A DNA stretch of 64,000 bases from Linnemannia hyalina (Eukaryota > Mortierellomycota > Mortierellomycetes > Mortierellales > Mortierellaceae). Positions 1 to 10,836 of this stretch are shown here, piece after piece. Made by a program: the position numbers and the translations under genes. Location of the stretch: NCBI GenBank assembly GCA_019671135.1, contig JAHRHY010000006.1, forward strand, positions 2,535,277 to 2,599,276, given 5' to 3'. The notes beneath the pieces were generated by a model. It did no database searches, was not told where the DNA came from, and saw only the letters and a program-made list of their open reading frames with translations. Every line of letters starts with the position of its first letter. Positions within the stretch are counted from its first letter, which is position 1.

Positions 1-932
1 TTGATCATTGCACTAAGGCTGTCCTCAGCTGTTTTAACGTCGGGAGAGCGGTTGACAGCAGAAAAATCAAAAGTCAAAATCAGGTACTGGCCTGGTGTGA
101 CTTTTTCGCTCCTCACGCCTCGGTCCACGTCAAGGCCCTATTAGAGAAAGTAAGAGAAAGTAAGAGCGGTTTAGTAGTGGAGTCAGATCAAAAAGATAAA
201 AATAGTAAGAATGGAGGGGACATACCTGGAAAAGTTTTTCGTAGTTTTGCCTATGCTCAACTCCATGAAAGTGAGCCAACATGCTGAGGAAAAGAGACTT
301 TCCGAATCGACGTGGTCTTAGGAATAGTAGCACAGCCTCCAGAAAAGATTCCAGCACAGATATGTAGCCGGTACGATCAAAGTAGGCGTATTGCGGATTC
401 GTACGGATTGCCTCAAAGCTGCGCTTGTCGTTAAGTGGGAACCCTTTAAAGTCATCTTTTCTGAAGGTCATCGATGCCTCGCGACTGTCGTAAGGTGCCA
501 CTGTCAGGCATGGCCGAACGATGCGTCCATCCGCCTCTGACGAGAGCCATTTTCTCTTGCTTGATGTCATGGCTGCGCAGGAATTATAAAACATCAGTAA
601 GTCAAATGTAGATGAAGTGAATAATGCGAGCTTGAAATGCGTACAATCCACAGTTTACCTTGAGGAGCTCGCTGGACGATGATGTGGATTGTTTTCTTGG
701 GTGGTTTGTCTGGAAAGACATCGGAAACATCGTCGGTTGGGTCTAGCTCTGTTGACGACTCAACTTCATTCCGGACAATCGGGTTGTGTTTGTTGGCTGC
801 AACGACGGGGATCGAGATGCGCCAGAGGGTGAGGTCCTTTGAGAGCGTGTCGATATCCAGTCTGGCACTGATGAGTACCCTGAGATCATCAATGGTGTTT
901 GTTGGTGTAGCTTTGACGGAGAAGGCGTTCGA
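1..932 (-). CDS. CRN1: Crinkler N-domain fused to AAA-ATPase-like domain (partial, runs off window)
   Basis: Three exons can be joined in frame on the minus strand: 932-659, 572-226 and 137-1. The introns at 658-573 and 225-138 have GT-AG ends. Exon 1 encodes the ubiquitin-like CRN N-domain from NAFSVKA through LTLWRISIPV to the closing HIIVQRAPQ. Exons 2-3 encode a predicted AAA-ATPase_like domain: YFDRTGYIS, the P-loop-like LFLRPRRFGKSLFLSMLAHF, then GQYLILTFDFS. In this family that domain is normally followed by a PD-(D/E)XK-type nuclease, which would lie outside the window. CRNs are known as secreted or cytoplasmic effectors or genome-conflict proteins of fungi and oomycetes. The expected start (M..LYCLVDGE) is not seen: a stop lies just upstream of NAFS and an acceptor (gccag) precedes it, so the first exon is either lost or replaced by the Q/S/P-rich frame upstream. 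Confidence 0.75.
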
Positions 933-1519
933 CTGGCTATATCACTAACTGTCCGTCTTTTCGTTATAGTAACTGGCAGGCGTGACGGAGAGGGCTGGCT
1001 GACAGTAAGGGAGGGTGATGGAGGGAAATAGGCACTCGCCAGTACCCTGGCGGGTTCAGAGATGTTGGATATGGTGGAAAAAGGGAGCTTGGGGGTCAGA
1101 GCAGGTGACAATAATGTAGGGGTAGAAGTGGTTGAAGGAGGGAGCGCCTGTAGGTTGTGTTCAGAGGAGGGCAGAGTGGGAAGTGGTTCAAAAGGAGAGA
1201 GTATGTCGCTGGTGGAAGGAGCTGACGCCCATTGTTCCTGGGTGTTGTCAGAAGCAAAAGCATTGTGCGATGAATACTGAGTTTGAGGGAAGACAGGGCT
1301 GTTGTTATATAGGTAAGGGGGTTGGTTGAATCTGAGCGATCTTAGTTGGGTGATGTTGTGTGGGTTGTGTTGATTGTATCTAATATGGCTTTGTTGATTG
1401 ATGGAAGATTGCTGATAGTTGGACAGGTTGAGTTGGTTGTCCGATTGGTGTTGTGTTGTTTGTTGCATCGAGAGGAAACCAGGCAGGGGTGGGCGGTGCT
1501 GGTTCCTTTCCGTTGCCAT
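743..1519 (-). CDS. Gln/Ser/Pro-rich open frame, possible alternative first exon of CRN1
   Basis: An open frame of about 259 codons starts at the ATG at 1519-1517 and is strongly biased to Q, N, S, T and P, with no domain I recognise. Its downstream half overlaps CRN1 exon 1 in another frame, so it is not translated as one block through both. A plausible donor after codon Arg (AGG|GTACTG, intron about 1045-933) would splice it in phase to the acceptor at 933 and feed it into the CRN domain at SNAFSVK. Without that intron it is probably chance coding in pyrimidine/purine-biased DNA. The CRN promoter motif seen before CRN2 and CRN3 is not found at its 5' side. Confidence 0.25.
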   Translation of the reverse strand: MATERNQHRPPLPGFLSMQQTTQHQSDNQLNLSNYQQSSINQQSHIRYNQHNPHNITQLRSLRFNQPPYLYNNSPVFPQTQYSSHNAFASDNTQEQWASAPSTSDILSPFEPLPTLPSSEHNLQALPPSTTSTPTLLSPALTPKLPFSTISNISEPARVLASAYFPPSPSLTVSQPSPSRLPVTITKRRTVSDIASRTPSPSKLHQQTPLMISGYSSVPDWISTRSQRTSPSGASRSPSLQPTNTTRLSGMKLSRQQS

Positions 1520-1660
1520 GCCTGAGGGAGGTAGGTTACACAGTGAACCACACCGCTCTACTTCAGGTGCAAAAATTGGCGTCTTCAGCCACCTTCCGGT
1601 GTGGCCATCGGTGTGCTGAAGTGGTGGTCCACCGGACGAGAAATTAATTAAACGGTCACA

Positions 1661-1775
1661 CACCTGTTCTCCTTCCAGTGTACAACCTGTTCTCTACCAG
1701 TGTACACCTGTTCTCTACCAGTGTACACCTGTTCTCTACCAGTGTACACCTGTTCTTCTACCGGTGTACACTGGT
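1661..1775 (+). repeat. Tandem repeat, about 21-bp unit, five imperfect copies
   Basis: The unit is close to CTGTTCTCTACCAGTGTACAC. The central three copies are identical and the outer two diverged. It lies inside the left end of the hAT-like element, between the left terminal repeat and the transposase gene. Subterminal repeats of this kind are often transposase binding sites, but that is inference. Confidence 0.8.
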
Positions 1776-2219
1776 TCTCTATCTGGCTCTCTGTTGTACA
1801 CTGCTTGTGTTGCCACCCAGTATGCGTCGTAAAAACCATGCTACATTTGACCTGCGTCCACGCACATCAGCCTTCGCTTTGCCTTTCAACATCGCTCCCC
1901 AAACGGCAATTTCTTCCCTAAAAGCATTTCCTCACTGTTGTCACTTCTCTTGCTCATTATTATTTTCCTGTCCTTCCTTCGTTTCCAACTCACTCAACTC
2001 ACTCTCCCACCTTCTTCACCCGCTGGTAAGTCCTCAGTTTCATCCATACCCGCGACTGTATCAGCACATACACCAATAAAGCAGGAGCAAATACGTGATT
2101 TACACGTTATGATCTCTCCATAATATCAACGCGACACCCCTCATGTTTGCTTTCTTCTTACTCATATCACTTGGTCGCCACCCGTTCGTTCGTCTGATAT
2201 GCTTTATAAAAGAAGGGAT

Positions 2220-5200
2220 TTAATGCCAATAAAGATACCCAGGATTCAAGTAATGTGGAAATCTACAGAAGAATTTGTTGAAACTATGGTTGCGCATCAA
2301 GTTCCGGAAAGTTGTATGAAGCATCCTGCACCTATTGGTTCCTAGGATTCGTCCGGCACGACTAAACGATCGTTCGGATTCAGATGATGTAGCTGGGATT
2401 CCCAAGTAAGCGCGAGCCACGCGGATTAAATATGCTGCCTCGGGGTCTTCCTGCCATTCGTTCCAGTAATCCAGAGGAAGATCTGCAAATTCGGAAAAAT
2501 CATTCTCCTCGGCCGCTATTTGCTCGCAGTAATCCTGCACGATCATTGCGGCATTCATCCTTCGCCTGACCAATGTTTGAATGGGCCCGGAGTGGAATCT
2601 CTTCTGGCGGCTTGGAGTCGATACTTGGGAATCCTGACGGTTCTGGGCAGAGCGTTGGGCGTCCTCCTCCTGTAAGCGAATGATTTCTGCGACGACCAAA
2701 TATTTAGCCTTGCACAAATATGTCGATGGATCGCTTCTTCCATTCAACATTCGGAAGACCATATCTGTCACCTCGAAGGCCGGGGGGAGGCGTGCATCGG
2801 CGGGGAGCGGCGTATTCCACATGTCGAGCTTTCCATAAGCTGGGGTTAGGAACATGGCCACCAGCATGGAATCGGGGATAGTCTCATAGCTCCATGATTG
2901 TCGCAACTCTTTCTCCAGCTGTTGATGCATCTCTCGTGGTCCGTCGGTGACGAAAGTGTCGATAGCAGGAAGGATTCCTTCAATCCTGGGATAGACTTGT
3001 GAGATGGTCGGGTTCTCAAGTTGGCCTACCCAATGGGTGAAGTTGGCTGCTCCTTGGAGAAGTCGAATGAGCTCGTTGAGGATAGCGACCTCTTCTCCGG
3101 ATGGAATGAGATTTTTGAGCGTGAGGGCGTTGGCTCGTTGGTCGTTGTGGGCTGCAAGCATTCGTCGGTATGCTTTTTCGAAGGCCGGAGAAACCTTGAC
3201 GACCCGGGCGATCATTACATACTTGGAGTTCCATCTAGTGTGGTTCATCGCAAGAAGTTTGTAGCTCTTGCCGAACAGGACCTTCTGCTCCTCTGCCAGG
3301 ATTGACATCGCATTCGGGTGGGTTCTAAAAAAACGGACACTTCCGAACACTTGCTGATCAGGGCTGCAACCGTGGCCGATGCTTCCCACGCTTTGCTGAT
3401 ACACAACTGCATTTTATGTGCAGCGCACGCGATCCAGGCCACGTTACTCGTCTCTTGCTGATAAAGAGACAGACACTTTTTCATATTCGCGCCTTGATCT
3501 GTTGTTGCGGCAATGACCTTGCCTTCCAAAGCCCAGGCTGCGAGAACTTCTTCTATATTCGAAAGAAAAGCGGAATACGTGTTAGGATCTGATAATATGA
3601 TTCGTAGATTAGCCCAAACCGCCTCCTACCTTAATAAGACAACAATATCAAAAAAAAAAAAGGAACCTTACTAAGCTTTATCAGCAGATACTCTCCCGTC
3701 TGACGCTCTCCTTCAATTAGCACCATGTCGAGGAGGATTGTTGCCGTCTGTAAGCTTGGGGTAATGTAGTGCATTGTGATCCCCAGATACTTGCGCTGGT
3801 CCGCGCTTGTCCAGCCGTCGAATGTAATAGCGCAACGGTCCAAGTCCCTGGCAAACAGTCCTCGAAGATGGAGATATTTGTCACGGGTGGTATTGGCGAC
3901 TTTCTTCTTCATCGTCTGTGAGGCATGGACGTCGAATCCCCGCATGCTCACTGCCTTGATTTTCCGAAAATTAGGATTGTCGAACAAAGAGTAGTTCACC
4001 GCACCCTCGCTGAGGAGATTTAGCCAGCATGTTTCCACAGTTGCCTTATCTTCCAAAGTAGGGATCGGAATACCGGGTAAGGCGCTCTGAAATTTCGATT
4101 TCCTGGGTGTCCGCTTGGGGGTCGAAGGTGCTTGGTATTCTTGTTGCTCCTGGGACGCGTGAGGGTCGACTGGCAAGCGATCCAGGCAATTCTGGAGCCC
4201 CTGGAATAATCGGAAGGCCTCGTACACTGCTTTGTGGGTGCTATTCATATGACTTTCCCGGCCGATCATTCCAGCACCACCGGATAACTTGGTCTTGCAG
4301 GAGTCGTCGGTCATTATGGCACAGATGTATTTGCTCTTTTCTTCTCCCTCATCGAAGACTTTGACCGAACGGAAAAAATGAGAGAAGATGGCGTTACCAC
4401 GAGCCCGCGCACGGTTTGGAACATGTATCAAAGCCTTCATCTCCTCTGGAGCATGCTCGCTACAATCCTCAGGCGAAGGGAGCTCATACGGATGACATCT
4501 CTCCACCACCTGCAGCCATCGCTCCGAACACGCATATTGGGCACGCAATTGGCGACGCTGCTCTCCACGAACTTGAGTTGGGTTCATATCATACAACGGG
4601 GTCCCGGTCCTCATGTCCTCAATAATGGCGATTGAAGTGGCCCTGGAGTGAGATGTTTGAGACTTTGGAATACCCCTTGGAGCATCACGCGTCTCGGGGT
4701 CATCAGTACTCTCACGTCGAGATAATCCAGAAATCGATGTCGAATCCGTGGTATCGGAGAGCGCTGAGGAAGCTTGGGAGCGGTAAGGGTGGTAAGCAAC
4801 TCGTGAACGAGAGGGAGACGCTACGGGGTTGGCAGTTGTTTCGGGCATTGAGGCTATGCGAAGCAATGGAGGGGGCTCAAGAACAGCAGGAGGTTCCGCA
4901 CGAACGACCGTAGACATCTCTCCCGGTTGTCCCCAAAAACGCGCTTCCGCACTAGGCTGCAAGAATCGAATAAAGGGGCAGGGTCAGCAAGTAAACTCGC
5001 ACAACTTGGGACGGCACAAATTCAGATCCGATAATTTCAAACAACTTACTGAAAGGAGGAACTCAACTTCGCCCTCGTTACTGTTTTCGTCAACAGGTCC
5101 GTCAGTCATTTCGTCATCAGCGTTTCGGGCTCCAATGGCACTTCGCCTAAACTTCGAAGGAAAGTCTTCCTCGAACTCTTCTCCTTGTGGACTGTGAATA

Positions 5201-5220
5201 GGGATCTTCTTCCAAGTCAT
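2220..5220 (-). pseudogene. hAT transposase, frameshifted
   Basis: The minus-strand reading starts at ATG 5220 (MTWKK). Intron 1 (5049-4957, GT-AG) joins in phase to PSAEARFWG. The middle part has KYICAIM and SGGAGMIGRESHMNSTH, resembling a degenerate BED-type zinc region, then the RNase-H-like core (FDGWTSADQRKYLGIT, ATTDQGANMKKC, WIACAAHKMQLC). The C-terminus carries the typical hAT dimerisation signature TSSESERSFSRAGRI. A second intron lies near 3626-3671, but its exact ends do not keep frame by eye. At 3327-3333 a run of seven A shifts the frame: the segment before it (SKCSEVSVF) and after it (RTHPNAMSI) are in different frames, and one extra base restores continuity. So the gene is inactivated, unless the run is a sequencing error. 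Confidence 0.8.
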
Positions 5221-5391
5221 CGTATGTGGTATCACCGGAAGGTGGCTGAAGACGCCAATTTTTGCACCTGAAGTAGTATAAGAAAAAGGCTAACACAACT
5301 TTGAGGCAATTTTTTTTTCAGAATCGCTTTTGGAATCGGCATCGAAATCCATTTTTAATAAGGAGGGAGGCTATTGGCGGGGCGATTTACT

Positions 5392-5417
5392 CACTTCGGT
5401 GACATAATTCTCGCGCC
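5392..5417 (+). promoter_or_regulatory. Upstream motif shared by CRN genes (copy for CRN2)
   Basis: CACTTCGGTGAC followed by ATAATTCTCGCGCC. A near-identical block lies at 20199-20225 before CRN3 and a related one at 14641-14666. Its centre resembles a CRE-type TGACGTCA site (TGACATAA here, TGACGTAA and TGACGTCA in the others). Distance to the CRN2 ATG is about 450 bp, most of which is a pyrimidine-rich leader. A role as a co-regulation or core promoter element is inferred from position only. Confidence 0.5.
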
Positions 5418-5722
5418 CAGCCAGAAGTGTTCTGTAACCTTCCATGCCTTTCTTCCTTTCTGCCACCATTCTCACACTTCCAACGCCCTCACCTTTCCAC
5501 CATCACTCGATTCCTTTCCTCACTCTTCCCTCATCTCGTTGCTGGGCCACCTTCCCTGTGCGTTTTTATCGTCTCTTCCCCACCTTTTTCCTCTGTTCGA
5601 CTTTACTGCCAGTTTGTTTCTCACCACCCTTATTTCTATTTCCACATCTATCGCATTTGCCACCGTTCTTACGCCCTTTCATCCCTTCTTACTTTTCCTT
5701 TTAACCTCACACCTTCTTCTAT

Positions 5723-5759
<37 letters not shown>

Positions 5760-5870
5760 CCATTCACCCCTCGCCCTCACTACACCCTGCACCTTCTCCA
5801 CATCCCTCACTCCGTTTACAACCCTCATCTTTCCCCTTCCACTTACTTTCCTTTCACTCTTCACAACACC
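5418..5870 (+). other. Pyrimidine-rich leader of CRN2 with a 34-T tract
   Basis: The segment is almost wholly C/T with few purines, and includes an uninterrupted run of 34 T at 5726-5759. Similar C/T-rich leaders precede CRN3 (20226-20585) and the unknown gene after 14667. Long open frames inside it are composition artefacts. The transcription start cannot be placed from sequence alone. Confidence 0.5.
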
Positions 5871-8317
5871 ATGTCCAACAACCTTCTGAACCTGTTCTGT
5901 CTTGTCGACGGAGAGGCCGCCACCAACGCGTTCCCTGTCGAGATCGAGTCAACCAAGACCATCGGCGACCTCAAGGACTTCATCAGGGACAAGAATGCTG
6001 TCGAGTTTACAGATGTCGATGCCAAATCCCTTACTCTCTGGCGCGTCTCGATCCCAATCACAAAAGGCAACGAGGACACTCCCATCCTGCTCGAAGATGT
6101 CCCCAGCAGCGACAAGAACAAGCTCGGTCCAACAGACGATGTTCCCGAGTGGTTTCAACAAGTACCACTCAAGAAAACGATCCACGTCATAGTCCAGCGA
6201 CCCCCACCAGGTACAGTATTCTTGCTTTCTCTAACCAAGCCTCATCATGTAGCATAAACTGGTTCATTTTACTGACTTTATTGCATGTATTTCATCATGG
6301 TCTGCGTTGCATGCATTAGCTGTGGCAATGAAGAGACTGCTTGAGCAAGGTAAACGCTGGTTTGACACATCTCCCTGTATGAACATCCCTATATTACAAA
6401 CGTCTTATTCTCCAGTTTTTTCACCAAATAATAGATCCTCAGTACTTACCTCAGAAGAAGAAGATTCGTATTGAGGAAGGTTGGAAGCCATTTACGGCAT
6501 CTGACGGAATCCGAGTGGATTTGCCTCCTTCTTGGATCGACATACTTGCGAGCACCGAATTTGTACCCGAACCGCGAGCAGCCTTCGATCACCTCAATGA
6601 CGACCTTCGAGCTGGCGACGCAATCATTGTACCGAGTATGGGCCAAATCCCCAAGGACTTTGGACTTTACGGCCAAGGTCACAAACTTCTCGTCACCGAG
6701 CAAATGCTGGAACTTTGGGATGAAATACATCGGGACCAAGAGCGTACGTACAGACGAATCCTGTCCGGTCCGATGGGTGTTGGCAAGTCGTATCTCTCCT
6801 ATTTCCTCGCAGCAAGGGCGTATGCTGAAGGATGGCTTGTCCTCTACATGTCAGATGCCGGAGAGTTGGACAGGGACGACGAGAACGAGTCAGCATTGCA
6901 GGTGGTCAAGCGATTCCTGGCTCTCAACAAAGATGTTTTGACCGGCGCCGAGTTGGCGATGCTTTTAAACGACTACGACGGCACACGCAACATATCAAGG
7001 AATGCTATGTCAGTAATCTTCGGGACGCTACTCAAGTCGCGGGATCGGAAGACGCTGTTGCTTGTTGACGAGCATGGGAAGTTGTTCAGAAAAGAGCCTT
7101 ACATTCCGGACAAGTTCAGGTCGCTGGTACCTCTTTTGTTATACAACTGGTGGGGTGAGGACGCCAAGGGGTCTCGGGTGGTTTTCACAGGCACCGCGCA
7201 CGCCAAGTACGAGATGGAGATCTTGGAGGAGAGCTATAGGTTCATGTCGGTGGTTTTTGTCGGGCCGCTATCAAGACATGTATTCTCCAAGCTACTGGAC
7301 ATGTACCCTCGCCTGGCAGCACCAGCCATCAGGAAGGAGGTCACAGCAATCACGAACTGTGTGCCGCGAGAGCTTGTGCATCTGTCAGACTATCTCGAGC
7401 TTTTCCCGGATCCCATCGCTATAGACAACCTTCAAGTATGGTCGAGCAAGCGAACCAAGGTCTTCCTATCGACTGCAAAGACGTACTACGATAGTCGCAC
7501 TCCGTTTAGGAAGAACGATTTCTACGAGGCCCTCGTGCATACGTTCCTTGGCAGCACTAGCATGGTCGATTTCGAATGGGACTTCCTGGATCTAGGACTC
7601 ATTTATCGGTGCAAGGACGTCGGTCGGATCGGAACACAACACCACATTTTATGCCGTCCCGCCCAGAGGGCTCTTCTAGAGCTGTTCAAGAATATGCCGC
7701 TACCTGACGCTATCAAGACGCGAATTTGTGACGGCAGCCTCAATGGGAACGAATTTGAGGAGGCTCTGTATCATCAGCTCATATGCACCGCCAAACCAAT
7801 CGAGCTCAAGACAACCGATCTCAACGGCCGGCACCCGAGTACCATTTTACTGGATTTTTCCCATTATGAGACCCTCCGAGCTGGTATGACCTCCCTTGGA
7901 TCCGGCCACGAAAAGGTTCTGACCCGCGGCTACTGCAATCACCCTCGATTTGACTTTATGCTTGGACCAGTGTTCATTCAAGTATCCGTCAGCGACTTTG
8001 CAAAACACAATAAGGATTCGGCGGACTTCAGCATCGCTTTCACCGCCAGGGATATCAATGGAACGAATCAGATTGAGCGTTACCTAAATGATCTGTATGG
8101 TCCCGGTCACTCCGCGAAGATAGAGCACAACAAGTTTGTTGTCACCAGGAACGGTGAGGATGTGCTTGGATTTAATGTAGTCTACATTCGTGGCTCTCCC
8201 GGCCAACCTTCGCACCCCAAATTGGCCAAGCAGTTCCCAGATGTTCGACATATCTCATTCGAGGCAGTCATTGAGAGCCTTTTCAAGAATATTGTTACAA
8301 GTCAGCCCTCCAAGTAG
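5871..8317 (+). CDS. CRN2: Crinkler effector-type protein with P-loop NTPase core
   Basis: Exons 5871-6210, 6320-6349 and 6435-8317 join in frame through GT-AG introns to give 750 residues. Residues 1-113 form the CRN ubiquitin-like header: MSNNLLNLFCLVDGE, LTLWRVSIPI, ending HVIVQRPPPG. A very short 30-base exon supplies the linker. The body has Walker A GPMGVGKS at residues 235-242 and Walker B LLLVDEHGK with Asp335. The remaining 400 residues resemble the STAND-like ATPase plus nuclease-fold C-terminus proposed for CRN proteins, but I see no certain catalytic set there. No secretion signal is visible. The start is supported by the CRN consensus beginning right at this Met. The gene appears intact, with a single long final exon. 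Confidence 0.85.
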
Positions 8318-8815
8318 TAGAACTTTAATACATCCCATGAAATTGTCTCGAACTGACTACAAATCTCGAAATATTCCGTGTGTGCATGGCCATGGTTTCT
8401 TTGCCATCCTATGTTGTCACTTTCTTAGACACCATTGCCATTGCCCCCATGGCCACCTCACATCTTTCATCTACTGTTCACTTTTACTTTTCAATCCACT
8501 CCTCGGCGCATCAATACATTCCTCCAACGAACGCGGACACTACTGTAAGAGTAAGAAATGGGGCGTCGAGCGGTCGCCATCATACTATTATATCACGGGA
8601 TCATATGTCAAAAAGAGAGCACTAACCTTCCTCTTGCTCATCGTTTTCCAAAACTTTGCGACTTCTTGAGAGAACAATGTCGAAAGCAGCTGTAGACTGC
8701 ATTTCTCCAGCTTCGTTCGCTTTGAGTCCCACGCGTTTGGCAACCATCTGAGCACTGGCTGCATCCCCAGCTTCAGGAACAGCCATACACATATCGACCA
8801 CTCCCAGTCAGAACA
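8318..8815. other. Intergenic stretch, CRN2 3' region
   Basis: No convincing gene is seen. Short open frames on both strands lack recognisable features. It separates CRN2 from the truncated TnpB-like gene fragment whose recognisable coding starts near 8816. Confidence 0.4.
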
Positions 8816-9562
8816 ACACCGATGTGCAGAAACTAGTGGTGGACTGTTTGCAAGATGCGTCTCACCTTGCGGCCGACAAGAAGCGTGAGGCCCAACGACT
8901 GATCGGCGTGTTTGTTGAGACATTGCGTGATCGAATGAATGCAGCGGAGAATAAGCTCAGGACCAAGCTTCTGTTGGAAAAGCCGCCTGTGGTTATGTCG
9001 GAGGAACAGAGGATCAATGCTCGGAGAGACGCGGTCACGAATGTTGAACGACGGATTCTGGACCACTTTTCCGGTCGGATCACAGACCAGGACATGGACA
9101 ATAACTAGGATGAGGTCGATGACTCCAGCAAGAGCAGCGAGAGCAGCACCGACCTCGACGACAAGAGCAGTCACCAAGAGGGATTCCTTCATTCTTCCCT
9201 CATATTCCTTTATTCCGGCAACTATCCCAGGAAGAGAGGAGAGGGATTTGATTTCGACAACATTGTGCCCAAGGACAATATCAAAGACAAGGACAAGAGT
9301 CAAATCAAGGGTACTGGGGTCGGAGCGGTTTTGAACGACTTTATCGACTGGCTGACCGAAAAATCGTTCTACAAGCCCAAAAGGGGTCGTGGTGAGCTCA
9401 ACGAAACGATGCTGTATACTCCCACATACTTGGTCAGATCGGTTGCTGGGCAGTTGGCCATCGAACTCAACAAGGTGTACGGGCATGGGAGTCATGAGTT
9501 GTACAAGAAGGTATGTCTTGAAGTATCTTTTATCACGGCTATGTCTTTTCAGCTTGTACGAC
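8816..9562 (+). pseudogene. Fragment of a second XPG/TnpB-like fusion gene
   Basis: The translated frame aligns with the middle part of the gene at 10837-14570. Shared stretches include REAQRLIG / RKAQGLIG, RMNAAE / RMKAAE, INARRDAVT / LEARRDAVT, and near the end YLVRSVAGQLAIEL / YLVRSVAGQLSVEL. There is an in-frame TAG at 9106-9108, and a GT-AG intron at 9511-9552 in the same place as the intron of the other copy. Coding is cut after ten bases of the next exon by a Gypsy LTR at 9563. The 5' part is missing too. It lacks all RuvC residues and is a dead relic. Confidence 0.75.
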
Positions 9563-9759
9563 TGTCAAGAAAGCAGACCAAGCAATAGAATGAAGTAGAT
9601 AAAGAGAACCTTGATCAAGGGCTGGGAAATGAGTATGAGGACTAGATTAAGGCGTATGTTATATTGGCGATACCAAGTAAAGAGCTATAGATTTACTATC
9701 TAAGGCCCTTTTATATTTGTTAGGGCGAAGTCACAAGAGCAAGCTCTTGTCTCGTGACA
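9563..9759 (-). repeat. LTR of Gypsy family G1 (197 bp)
   Basis: It begins TGTCAAGAAAGC and ends TCTCGTGACA, the same length and sequence type as the G1 LTRs at 31368-31564 and 62385-62581, with several substitutions (for example GGGCTGGG for GGACTAAG). On its right it continues into G1 polypurine tract and pol 3' end, so it is the 3' LTR of a minus-strand element whose other end is lost. Confidence 0.9.
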
Positions 9760-10476
9760 ACCTCCCCCTCTAGGGCCGAGTTCCAAGAGGCCTTTGGCTG
9801 GGTTTGTGAGGGTGTTGCAGATGGAACTCGCGAACAAGGTCCGGGGAATTCTTGACACAGGCGGCCGGTTCCCAGGTTCGTTCGGATACGGGGTAGCCTC
9901 TCCAATGTATATAGTATTCAAGGTGGTTGCGCCTGATCCGTGAATCCAAAATGGCCTCAACCTCGTACTCCTCATCGCCGGAGACGACAAGCGGAGGAGG
10001 TCGTTTTGGGGCTCGACCGGGGATCGTATCTAGATGCGCACGCTCAAGTAAGTTTACATGAAAGACAGGATGTAGCTTGGTCGTTGGTGGTAAATCGAGA
10101 CGGAAGGATCGAGTGCCGATTTTTTCGAGAATACGGTAAGTGCCCACGCGCTTATGGTCGAGCTTCCTGCATGGTCTGTTCGTTTGGAGGTTCCGGGCGT
10201 CCAGCCATACAAGATCTCCTACTTGCAGATTGGGTTGTGGTTGGGCCTTGGTGTCGTAGTTCCTGGCATGCTGTTCGATGGCGGTGTGGATATTGAGTTG
10301 CATCTCCGCATAGAGGTTCTTTAGGGCCTGGACGCGTTCCTGGGCTGGGACATTATCCTTCGAGACTCTTGGGATGGTGATGGTGAATTTCGGATGGTAG
10401 CCGAGGTTGGCAAAGAATGGTGTTGTTTTTGTTGTTGAGTGTGTTGCGTTGTTGTATGCAAATTCTGCTATCGGTA
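9760..10476 (-). pseudogene. 3' end of G1-family Gypsy pol (integrase C-terminus and chromodomain)
   Basis: Minus-strand translation matches the end of the pol at 57172-60852: PIAEFAYNNATHSTTKTTPF, the integrase tail with FRLDLPPTTKLHPVFHVNLL, and a chromodomain (YEVEAILDSRIRRN, YYIHWRGYP, RTWEPAACV). Everything upstream of PIAEFAY is replaced by a reversed G2 LTR at 10477. It is a 0.7-kb relic of a chromovirus. Confidence 0.85.
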
Positions 10477-10602
10477 TGCAACAGGCGAAGACTGGGACAG
10501 AGAAGTATAGGACGGGAACGAGAGTTGAAGCAGTGATGATTTTTGTTATTACTATGATACAACTAAATATATATATATACAAAGTCGCCAACTAGGTTTC
10601 TA
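10477..10602 (-). repeat. Truncated G2-family LTR, reversed
   Basis: It starts TGCAACAGGCGAAGAC, the reverse complement of the G2 LTR end, and runs to CCAACTAGGTTTCTAG, where the 495-bp unit fragment begins. About 126 of 207 bp remain. The two sequences overlap in CTAGG at the junction. Confidence 0.85.
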
Positions 10603-10833
10603 GGAGGCCTTTCACGTCCAAATTATCATATGGTGTTTGTTACATCTCAGTAGATCTCGACGATATCCATGGCGACTATGAGATGAGAATGTATATATGA
10701 TACCAAGCATGTAAGACAACCATTGTGACATTTTTTGTTTGACTATCCTACTAAACAAAGTCTTCTTATTTTTTGCACACCAATCTCTTGAATGTCTCCA
10801 TCTACTATTAAACTGTACCCATCACTGCGAGAT
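10603..10833 (+). repeat. Fragment E of the 495-bp GGAGGCC-ended unit
   Basis: Starts GGAGGCCTTTCACG preceded by CTA and follows the full units at 32006, 36768, 41747 and 47069 for about 230 bp with scattered substitutions and a small deletion. Homology stops at GCGAGATT, exactly where the coding sequence of the XPG/TnpB-like gene becomes readable. Confidence 0.85.
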
Positions 10834-10836
10834 TAA

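Larger units (their letters stand above)
1558..5276 (-). mobile_element. hAT-family DNA transposon, 3.7 kb, decayed
   Basis: A perfect 44-bp inverted repeat, CTACTTCAGGTGC...CCTTCCGGTG, occurs at 1558-1601 and, reversed, at 5233-5276. It encloses a hAT transposase on the minus strand. hAT elements normally leave 8-bp target duplications, but the flanks (ending ACCGCT on the left, beginning TATAAG on the right) do not match, so one end may have been rearranged or the repeats are not the true termini. The 44-bp repeat resembles the upstream motif of the CRN genes (ACTT..GGTG, then TTGGCG). The element stands between divergent CRN1 and CRN2. Confidence 0.7.

Noticed and set aside
1661..1775. CRISPR-like array from regularly spaced repeats
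   Set aside because: The units are head-to-tail tandem copies with no unique spacers, in eukaryotic DNA.
5374..5870. Long open frames in the C/T-rich leader of CRN2 (and likewise around 14684-15031 and 20130-20580)
   Set aside because: They are low-complexity translations of pyrimidine tracts lying just upstream of a well-supported start, with no domain.
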